This document shows, piece by piece, positions 1 to 5,830 of a DNA stretch of 9,072 nucleotides. The DNA is from JAISFI01 sp031552425 (GTDB taxonomy: Bacteria; Bacteroidota; Bacteroidia; Bacteroidales; Azobacteroidaceae). A program made the translations under genes and the position numbers. Position 1 is the stretch's first letter. Each line of letters starts with the position of its first letter. Under the pieces are notes generated by a model. The model made no database searches. It was not told the DNA's origin and saw nothing but the letters and a program-made list of their open reading frames with translations. The DNA is taken from the NCBI GenBank assembly GCA_031552425.1, contig JAVBMM010000202.1, positions 1 through 9,072 of the forward strand, given 5' to 3'.

Positions 1-364
1 TAACACTTTTTTCAAAAAGGGTATATATCGGTTGTCTTACAGAGTTCGTAAGGCATAATCTTATGGAGGTAACATTTTCCGGTAACTTCTCGATGTTTAC
101 ATCAATAGGATCATTATTTGTAGGCTTGCGTATTTCTATAAATGAAACAGGAACACTTCTTCCTTCTACAAATGCACCAAAAACCATTAAATAATTATTA
201 GGAAATGCATCTATTCCAGAAAAAGAAAATGATGCATTTACACTTACACCTGAATCATGTATATATTCTTGTGGATAAATATCTCCGCTATCACATGAAA
301 ACACACCCACAGATAAAATAATTGTTACTATGGATTGTAGGAGTTTATAGTATTTTTTTATCAT
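1..364 (-). CDS. Unrecognised lipoprotein, partial (3' end outside window)
   Basis: An open frame starts with ATG at 364 and runs without a stop to the left edge, giving 121 codons. The N-terminus (MIKKYYKLLQ, a hydrophobic stretch, then VFSC with Cys24) is a lipoprotein signal peptide, so the mature protein should be lipidated at Cys24 and sit in the envelope. The visible mature part, with FSFSGIDAFPNNYLMVFGAFVEG and then a Pro/Asn-rich turn, alternates hydrophobic and polar residues, as expected for a beta-rich domain. I see no haem or metal motif in this part and do not recognise the family. Its start lies 5 bp after the stop of the upstream porin, so it is almost certainly co-transcribed and possibly translationally coupled with it. 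This makes it a fifth member of the imelysin/cytochrome/porin run. Existence of the gene is well supported; its function is unknown. Confidence 0.8.
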   Translation of the reverse strand, partial: MIKKYYKLLQSIVTIILSVGVFSCDSGDIYPQEYIHDSGVSVNASFSFSGIDAFPNNYLMVFGAFVEGRSVPVSFIEIRKPTNNDPIDVNIEKLPENVTSIRLCLTNSVRQPIYTLFEKSV

Positions 365-369
365 ATTTC

Positions 370-1602
370 TTAGAAAGAAAATTGTAACATTAAAACGGCT
401 GAATGTTGAGCTAAACCTAGATCATCTTTGTCTCTTTCTTCTTGATTTTCATGTCCCCAACGTCCTAAATATTGATACATTGCTTGTAGCTTCAAATTAT
501 ATCCAAATAAATAATAATTTAACCCTATAGCTGGAAGATTTAAGAATCCAGGAATGTTTGTTGAATTTCTGTCTAACATATCGAATCTGACTGCAGTTTG
601 CATTTTGTTGGTTACAAAATAACCTGCTTGAGCATATCCTCCCCAAAAACTGTAATCAACATTTGCTTTTTGTCGTTGTACAAAATCAGCATTCATATAA
701 TATGCTTCTGCCGAAAAATACCACCGGCGAAGTAAGTAGGAAAATTCAAAGCCTAAACGAAGGTCGTTGCTACTTTCCCAATTTGCTTCTACATTATAAG
801 AACCGGAAACAGCAAATAATATTTTGTTGTTGTTTAAATCGTCAATATTCCCTTGGTGAGAAGGCATTGGTCCTTTGGGCATGAAAGCTAAACGACCAGC
901 ATAAAGTAAGGAAGGAATTCCCAAATCATCACTCATTGTTTTTGTGGCAGAATTTAAGTTAATACCTGTACCATTAAAAATTCCGAGATTATATTCCCAT
1001 TTATTTTTTAATAGACCATGCATCATAAATCCTAAATCAAATCCTGTTGCAAAACGAGGCGGAACAGAATTTATACTTCGGTCTATGCTTACATCAGTTG
1101 TGAGTGATATTGGTAATACAGGAAATAATGTTTCTCCTAAAGTAACCAAATATGCTTGGTTATAAGGAGTTTTGAATTTTCCTACCCTGAATCGTAATTG
1201 ATCTTTCAAATTTACATCAAACCAAGCCTGTTGAAGTAATGCAGCTCCGCTTTGTGCAGCATTAACAGTCAAATTGAATGTAAGTTTGTTAAAAGCGCGT
1301 CCGGATAATCCTATAATTGCATAAGGAATTTCAAATCCACTGTTAGCTATATTATCTTGATCATCCAGTGCAATACCTTCGTCATCATAATAATTGAATT
1401 TTGCTGATGTTTGTACCAAAGTGTATGGTTTTAAGACGAAATCTCCGGCTTTTGTTTGGAAGCTAAAACCTTTTTTATCTGCCATTGGAATAATATCGCT
1501 TTCTATATATTTATCTTCATTGGTATTATTTTGAGAAAATAAAGTCAATGAAAAAAGTATTCCAGATAGCAGAAAACTGCATTTTTTTAATTTTAAATTC
1601 AT
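370..1602 (-). CDS. OprO/OprP-like outer-membrane porin
   Basis: This 410-residue protein is a predicted outer-membrane beta-barrel. Residues 1-23 form a Sec signal peptide ending LFS, with Gln24 as likely mature N-terminus, a common Bacteroidota pattern. The rest alternates amphipathic strands and polar loops and ends in a terminal Phe (LMLQFSF), the usual barrel C-terminus. Family marks are RVGKFKTPYN (139-148), RFATGFDLGFMMHG (183-196) and LGIFNGTG (206-213), which resemble phosphate-selective porin O/P proteins. The substrate cannot be read from sequence: Bacteroidota members of this family are often found with nutrient or metal uptake genes and need not carry phosphate. It follows the di-haem cytochrome gene by 30 bp and precedes a lipoprotein gene by 5 bp. 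I see no promoter in the 30-bp gap, so it probably depends on the operon promoter near 5700. Confidence 0.85.
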   Translation of the reverse strand: MNLKLKKCSFLLSGILFSLTLFSQNNTNEDKYIESDIIPMADKKGFSFQTKAGDFVLKPYTLVQTSAKFNYYDDEGIALDDQDNIANSGFEIPYAIIGLSGRAFNKLTFNLTVNAAQSGAALLQQAWFDVNLKDQLRFRVGKFKTPYNQAYLVTLGETLFPVLPISLTTDVSIDRSINSVPPRFATGFDLGFMMHGLLKNKWEYNLGIFNGTGINLNSATKTMSDDLGIPSLLYAGRLAFMPKGPMPSHQGNIDDLNNNKILFAVSGSYNVEANWESSNDLRLGFEFSYLLRRWYFSAEAYYMNADFVQRQKANVDYSFWGGYAQAGYFVTNKMQTAVRFDMLDRNSTNIPGFLNLPAIGLNYYLFGYNLKLQAMYQYLGRWGHENQEERDKDDLGLAQHSAVLMLQFSF

Positions 1603-1632
1603 AATCTATATGTTCTATTTTTATTTAACATT

Positions 1633-3057
1633 TTATAATGATTTTAGAAATTCTACCAGTGCATCCCGGTCTTCTTTAGACATTCTTTTGAAAAGTTCCC
1701 TGGAAACAGCACCTTCTCCTCCATGCCACATGATAGCCTCGATATAATTTCGTGCTCTTCCATCATGTAAGAATTGAGTATGCCCGTTTACGACATATTG
1801 TAGGCCAATTCCCCAAAGAGGGGTTGTTCTCCACTCACATCCCATTGCTAATCCAGTATTATAGTGACTGTCTAGCCCTTCTCCCATATCGTGTAATAAA
1901 AAGTCACTGTATGGATGTATCGTTTCTCCTGATAGCCATGGCAGCGAAGTTCCATTGATTAATACAGGAGCCTCAGGTCTTGTATGTAATGTCGGTACAT
2001 GGCATAAATCACATTTTGCCCTATAAAAATTCTTTTCTCCTTGTTTTACTTTAGGATCATTTACATTGCGTCTGGCTGGAACTCCCAATGCATGCAGATA
2101 TAAATCAACATGTTCCATATCTTGCGTGGTAATTTGTATACCATAATGGCTATATCCGACCATTTGTGATTGTCCTTCGCATACTTCCAAAGGAAACCTG
2201 TCATTAGTAACTCCTAAATCCGAAGAAAAACCTAATTCTATGGTTAAATCAGCGTGTTGTGCTTTATTTCCGGATACTCCTATGAAAGTTTTATTTCTTT
2301 CCTGAATGTAATTCAGACGCCCGGAAATACCATATTCAGGATAATTGCTTCTTCTGGCAAGTTCCTGTAATTCATTTATATCCAGTGCCATTATTTGCCC
2401 CATTCCTACGTGTCTCAGAGGAATACGTACATCTATGATTAAATCTTTAGGATTTAATTCGTTATGATACCAGTCCGTAATTTCATATTTTGGAGTAATA
2501 AGTTCATATTCTTCTCCATCCGGAAATTTGTATGTTTTGGCAGAGTATGTAACTTTTAATTTTCCTTCCGGTTCCACTCCGATGATACTTTGGTCATGTA
2601 ATACTCGTCCATAATGTCTGAAAAAACTACCATCTTTTCTTGTTATATATACTAATTGAGAAGAAAACCCTCTATCTCCACTTCCGCCGTGTGAAAATAA
2701 AGTAGGGTATGTTCTACCTGCATTAGAGTGGCAACTACCACAAGAAGCTCCTACATATAAAGGGCCTTTCCCTCCGTTTTCAAGATCACTACCACTTCCC
2801 CTAGGATTATCATATAGTGCGTCTCCTCTGTAAAAACGTTGTAGTAGTAAACTTTTAACCCAAGGTGCAGGTGAATCATAAGCAACAACTCCTGCTTCAA
2901 AAATAGTTGATCTACCTGCGGATAATGTGGCCGGATCAGCTGGATTCCCATATTTGTCTAATATGATTTCCTCATCGATAGGACTACATGCAGCAAATGC
3001 CATTATGCAAAATATGATAATGACCTTCAATTTTTTATTTAGATTTTGTATCAACAT
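1633..3057 (-). CDS. Di-haem c-type cytochrome lipoprotein, DHOR (di-haem oxidoreductase) family
   Basis: This 474-residue protein has a lipoprotein signal (residues 1-24, AFAAC, lipidated Cys24). It carries two covalent haem c sites: CGSCH at 106-110 and CDLCH at 349-353. The C-terminal half follows the di-haem oxidoreductase/putative peroxidase pattern: LLHDMGEGLD (387-396), EWRTTPLWGIGL (408-419), FLHDGRARNYIEAIMWHGGEG (429-449) and a closing DRDALVEFLKSL. Family members are distant relatives of MauG and bacterial cytochrome c peroxidases; their substrate is mostly unknown. Activity requires periplasmic cytochrome c maturation. Gene context (imelysin upstream, porins on both sides) suggests a redox step in metal uptake, which is inference. 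The start is ATG at 3057; an AGGAG sits directly against it, unusually close for a Shine-Dalgarno site. No in-frame ATG lies between it and Met19 inside the signal peptide, so the ATG at 3057 is kept. Two further cysteines (293, 407) are outside the haem motifs. Confidence 0.9.
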   Translation of the reverse strand: MLIQNLNKKLKVIIIFCIMAFAACSPIDEEIILDKYGNPADPATLSAGRSTIFEAGVVAYDSPAPWVKSLLLQRFYRGDALYDNPRGSGSDLENGGKGPLYVGASCGSCHSNAGRTYPTLFSHGGSGDRGFSSQLVYITRKDGSFFRHYGRVLHDQSIIGVEPEGKLKVTYSAKTYKFPDGEEYELITPKYEITDWYHNELNPKDLIIDVRIPLRHVGMGQIMALDINELQELARRSNYPEYGISGRLNYIQERNKTFIGVSGNKAQHADLTIELGFSSDLGVTNDRFPLEVCEGQSQMVGYSHYGIQITTQDMEHVDLYLHALGVPARRNVNDPKVKQGEKNFYRAKCDLCHVPTLHTRPEAPVLINGTSLPWLSGETIHPYSDFLLHDMGEGLDSHYNTGLAMGCEWRTTPLWGIGLQYVVNGHTQFLHDGRARNYIEAIMWHGGEGAVSRELFKRMSKEDRDALVEFLKSL

Positions 3058-3102
3058 CTCCTGTTTGTCAATCTCTTAAAAAGCCAATTATTATTCTAAA
3101 AT

Positions 3103-3151
3103 ATAAATTCTGTCATTGACATGTTATTTATAAATCAATGACAGATTTTAT
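3103..3151 (-). repeat. Inverted repeat / RNA hairpin between imelysin and cytochrome genes
   Basis: Arms 3109-3119 (TCTGTCATTGA) and 3135-3145 (TCAATGACAGA) are perfectly complementary over 11 bp. After one T/T mismatch, pairing continues for five more base pairs out to 3103/3151. The loop is 15 nt (3120-3134). It lies in the 108-bp gap after the imelysin stop, the longest gap in the run. Both flanks are A/T-rich, so a T-rich tract follows the stem on either strand, although those Ts partly pair in the extended stem. It could be a partial terminator or attenuator, an mRNA-stabilising 3' end for imelysin, or a protein-binding dyad. Confidence 0.75.
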
Positions 3152-3165
3152 TAAGACATATTATT

Positions 3166-4368
3166 TTAATTTATTCTTACATTTCTTGGAGAACCGTCTT
3201 TAAATAATAGTAATTCAATGGTATGGAATCCTCTTACTTCATCGGAATTAATAGCACTTCGGAATTGTTCTACAGTAGAAATATTTGAATTTCTTAAAAC
3301 ACCTGCGATTTCTTCTTGGTCAAGTGGCCAACTGTCTAAAGATGGATCTAATCCTAATCTATCTGCCGGACCAAAAAGAATAGCTTCACTTTGTTCCCAT
3401 GGAGTACGAGCTGCTTTCCATGCTTCGCAAGCTGCATTCAATTTATCTTGGTTAGTTGGATCTTGTTGGAAAGCAGAAACTGCTTCGTAAAGAGCTTTTG
3501 CTTTATCTTTTAAATCACTGTAAGTGGGAACAACGACATTGTCAGCATATATATTAAGAATATCATTATAAGTATTGGCATTATTATTACTTCGAACAAA
3601 ATTTATCAAACTTTGAGATATTTTTTCACTCAAATTTGTACATGCAGAAATAGCATTATCTACTTTTGGACCTGTTAAATAATTTCGGAAAGGAGCTTGC
3701 ATTCCACTGCTACCGATAATAGCATTGTATGCATTTGAAATGGCATTATTAATTTCGGTATCTAAAGCTGCATTGATTGATTTTACATGAGCAGAAATGG
3801 AAGTGCTACTTTCAACAGCATCAATAGTTCCTCTTCTTCCTGCATATACATTTTTTATACTGATAATGTTATCAGAATAATCTTTAATGGAATTCCAACT
3901 GTACCATGATTCAACAGCTAATACAGCATTAGTACGATCACCTGCTTTTGCTAATGCATTAGCATCTCCAATTTTAGCTTCGCCTACTTCAGTGGCAATA
4001 CCGGCACAACCACCTTCTCCCAATATTTCTTCTATTGCGGATAAAGCGCTGGAATATGTGGAGTTACCGTTTTTAGCCGTTTTTATTAAACTTGCATATC
4101 CATTTGAAGGGATTCCATGTCCAGTGTAAAAGTTGTTTCCGATTATGTTTTTTTCTTCTACAGAAAGAGCGGATTCACCAGCCCAGGATGCATATAGTTT
4201 TACACAATCATGATATAATTCGGAAGATGCAGCAACTGAGTAATTTATCCATTGTGGACTCATTGCCAATGATTCGAGTTCCACAGCTGTTTGTCCTGGT
4301 TCGTCTTCATTACAGGAAACGAATCCTAATGTTAGTACTGAGATAATAAAGATATTAAACTTTTTCAT
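3166..4368 (-). CDS. Imelysin-family lipoprotein, circularly permuted type (iron-uptake associated)
   Basis: This 400-residue lipoprotein has a signal peptide ending FVSC (Cys19) followed by the acidic stretch NEDE. The rest is predicted all-helical. Imelysin hallmarks are W317, AR (320-321), SEAILFGP (327-334), WPLD (347-350) and GxHxxE as GFHTIE (380-385). In canonical imelysins these motifs precede a second helical domain. Here GxHxxE lies 15 residues from the C-terminus, and the block around 270-385, which is normally N-terminal, comes last. This is the circularly permuted topology known from a Bacteroides ovatus crystal structure. Although classed historically as peptidase M75, structural work argued these proteins are not peptidases and linked them to iron uptake, with the functional site at the domain interface. 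The gene follows the first porin by 36 bp and precedes the di-haem cytochrome. The start ATG at 4368 places the signal peptide correctly. Confidence 0.92.
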   Translation of the reverse strand: MKKFNIFIISVLTLGFVSCNEDEPGQTAVELESLAMSPQWINYSVAASSELYHDCVKLYASWAGESALSVEEKNIIGNNFYTGHGIPSNGYASLIKTAKNGNSTYSSALSAIEEILGEGGCAGIATEVGEAKIGDANALAKAGDRTNAVLAVESWYSWNSIKDYSDNIISIKNVYAGRRGTIDAVESSTSISAHVKSINAALDTEINNAISNAYNAIIGSSGMQAPFRNYLTGPKVDNAISACTNLSEKISQSLINFVRSNNNANTYNDILNIYADNVVVPTYSDLKDKAKALYEAVSAFQQDPTNQDKLNAACEAWKAARTPWEQSEAILFGPADRLGLDPSLDSWPLDQEEIAGVLRNSNISTVEQFRSAINSDEVRGFHTIELLLFKDGSPRNVRIN

Positions 4369-4390
4369 ATTTATTGATAATTAAAAATTG

Positions 4391-4400
4391 AACATATGTT
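4391..4400. repeat. 10-bp perfect palindrome AACATATGTT
   Basis: AACATATGTT reads the same on both strands and sits in the 36-bp gap between the first porin and the imelysin gene. It could be a small operator, but a 10-bp palindrome in an AT-rich gap may well be chance. No promoter elements were seen beside it. Confidence 0.3.
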
Positions 4401-4404
4401 TTCT

Positions 4405-5670
4405 TTATTTTGATAAAAGCCATCCGGTATAAGCTAAACTTAAACCGAAAGTATTTTCATTATTGTATTTTCCTTTGCAAATACGTCGTATAGCGTAATC
4501 AGCTTTTAAAACTAATCCGGGACAAACGGAATAGTTCAAACCGAAAGTGAAAATATCTCTTTTATAACGGTCGAAAGATTTTGTTTCACCTTCTGTTGAT
4601 TCTACGCTATTGTAATATTCATATCTGGCAAATGGATATAGTTTTTCTTTTGTGTTAAAGAAAGAAAGTATATTGTATCCGGCTTCAAATGCGTATGTCA
4701 TGGCAGATTCTCCAAATTCGGTTACAGGAAAACCTGTTCGTTTGAAATAGTTTTTGTTGACTATGAATATTTCCTTGGAGTCAGTTACAGTTCCATAGAT
4801 AAAATTTGCTCTTGCTGTTAAATTTTTGTTGATATATTGTAAATCTCCGGATACTAAAGAAACTGTTCCTTTCAAACCATCCATATAATTTGGTTTTGAT
4901 GAATTTTTAGCAGTATTGCCATAATATCCGGAAGCTCCGATTCTCAAACCTTTGATACCGGAATATTCTACTCTTGCGGCAAGTGCAGGATTAGTCATAG
5001 TAGTAGTTTCGAAAATAGCTTGTTTTCCACTACCAATCCAGTTTTCTGTTGAGAAACCATTGGGATCCAATCCATTTACTAACATTAATTCGTAATAGAA
5101 TTTATTTATGGTGCCTAGAAATGCAATGCCTGTTTCATGCCAGGTACATGGAATAATAGTTGTTTCTCCCTCAGGACGAGTTGTCGTAAAAAACAAAATC
5201 GGTTCATGGTGGGCATTGGTTAATCCTATTGGAACAATCATATGTCCGATTCTCACATTGAATGCATTGCTGAATTTTTTTGTAAAATGAAATTGTTCTA
5301 AAACAACTTCTCCTCCTTTCTCTATTTCACTTTCATATTCTCCACCTTCTTTGTTGTATTCTATTTCCATTGCAGATCCGGTACCTCCGTATTCTATTTC
5401 GATTTCTGTGGAAAAGATAATATCTTCCCTGAATTTATAATCAAATGCAAAAATTGCTCGTGGAAGAGAAATATATGAACGATCATCTTTAGGAGCCCCT
5501 TCCGGATTTGAATATCTGTTAGGGCCATAATTCATTTGTTGGAACAAAATTTCGCCGTATCCTCCAAAACGATATTTATTGAAACTGTCTTTATTTTCTA
5601 TGTCTGAAGATTGAGAGAATAATGATAATGAGGGAATTAGTAGTAATAATAATACAATTTTCTTTTTCAT
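4405..5670 (-). CDS. Outer-membrane beta-barrel porin, first gene of the envelope run
   Basis: This is a predicted outer-membrane barrel of 421 residues from the ATG at 5670. The open frame extends upstream to an ATG at 5682 (425 residues) and a TTG at 5697. The TTG lies inside the -7 promoter element, and 5682 would leave almost no leader, so 5670 is preferred. From 5670 the signal peptide is MKKKIVLLLLLIPSLSLFS, with mature Gln20. Alternating strands and polar loops follow, starting RFGGYGEILFQQ. Marks shared with Bacteroidota porins are RIGHMIVPIG followed by NAHHEPILFF, and IIPCTWHETG. An unusually Glu-rich segment (mature-frame residues about 89-125) holds 12 Glu against two Lys. The C-terminus ends GWLLSK, so the last residue is not aromatic. 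Position directly behind a promoter and ahead of imelysin suggests that it admits the operon's substrate. Which substrate is unknown. Confidence 0.8.
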   Translation of the reverse strand: MKKKIVLLLLLIPSLSLFSQSSDIENKDSFNKYRFGGYGEILFQQMNYGPNRYSNPEGAPKDDRSYISLPRAIFAFDYKFREDIIFSTEIEIEYGGTGSAMEIEYNKEGGEYESEIEKGGEVVLEQFHFTKKFSNAFNVRIGHMIVPIGLTNAHHEPILFFTTTRPEGETTIIPCTWHETGIAFLGTINKFYYELMLVNGLDPNGFSTENWIGSGKQAIFETTTMTNPALAARVEYSGIKGLRIGASGYYGNTAKNSSKPNYMDGLKGTVSLVSGDLQYINKNLTARANFIYGTVTDSKEIFIVNKNYFKRTGFPVTEFGESAMTYAFEAGYNILSFFNTKEKLYPFARYEYYNSVESTEGETKSFDRYKRDIFTFGLNYSVCPGLVLKADYAIRRICKGKYNNENTFGLSLAYTGWLLSK

Positions 5671-5694
5671 TGATTTTTTCATTTTTTTATGACG

Positions 5695-5725
5695 CAAAGA
5701 TATGGGCTTGAAAAAAACGTCACAA
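5695..5725 (-). promoter_or_regulatory. Bacteroidota-type promoter for the envelope run
   Basis: On the minus strand the -7 element TATCTTTG (5702-5695) matches the Bacteroidota consensus TAnnTTTG exactly. A TTG at 5725-5723 serves as -33 element with a 20-bp spacer. Transcription should start a few bases downstream, near 5690. That leaves roughly 20 nt of A-rich leader before the ATG at 5670, and it rules out the TTG at 5697 as a start codon. Confidence 0.7.
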
Positions 5726-5738
5726 TCCCAAGAAATAG

Positions 5739-5750
5739 TGATTTGTATCA
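5739..5750. promoter_or_regulatory. FNR/CRP-like dyad TGAT-N4-ATCA between divergent promoters
   Basis: TGATTTGTATCA has complementary outer 4-bp arms around a 4-bp centre, the layout of the FNR box core (TTGAT-N4-ATCAA), but its flanking bases (G on each side) do not match the full box. It lies upstream of both divergent promoters, about 15 bp behind the -33 element of the leftward one. A regulatory role is a guess from position and pattern. Confidence 0.3.
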
Positions 5751-5777
5751 GAAAATATCCCTATTTGTGGTGAACGC

Positions 5778-5809
5778 TTTTGTCTTGAGGTGATTATTAT
5801 TTATCTTTG
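5778..5809 (+). promoter_or_regulatory. Bacteroidota-type promoter for the RlmD-family gene
   Basis: A TTTTG (5778-5782) is followed by a 19-bp spacer and TATCTTTG (5802-5809). Both elements and the spacing fit the Bacteroidota primary sigma-factor consensus (-33 TTTG, -7 TAnnTTTG). The predicted start near 5814 gives a leader of about 17 nt before the ATG at 5831. Confidence 0.75.
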
Positions 5810-5830
5810 TGCTCCTGAAAATATGAATGA

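Noticed and set aside
663..1165. Two plus-strand frames of 73 codons opposite the second porin
   Set aside because: Both are antisense to an intact porin and lack signals or recognisable motifs.
3098..3105. Possible secondary promoter -7 (TATATTTT on the minus strand) before the cytochrome gene
   Set aside because: It misses the final G of TAnnTTTG, no TTG lies at 19-21 bp upstream, and it overlaps the outer stem of the inverted repeat.
3218..3490. Open frame of 90 codons on the plus strand opposite the imelysin gene
   Set aside because: It covers exactly the conserved imelysin motif region on the other strand and shows no protein features of its own.
3166..4368. Imelysin as a zinc peptidase (M75)
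   Set aside because: GxHxxE differs in structural setting from HExxH or HxxE peptidases, and published structural work argued against peptidase activity.
5638..5652. Short TAG/TAA-type triplet repeat
   Set aside because: It is the codon run for the leucine-rich signal peptide of the first porin, not an independent repeat.
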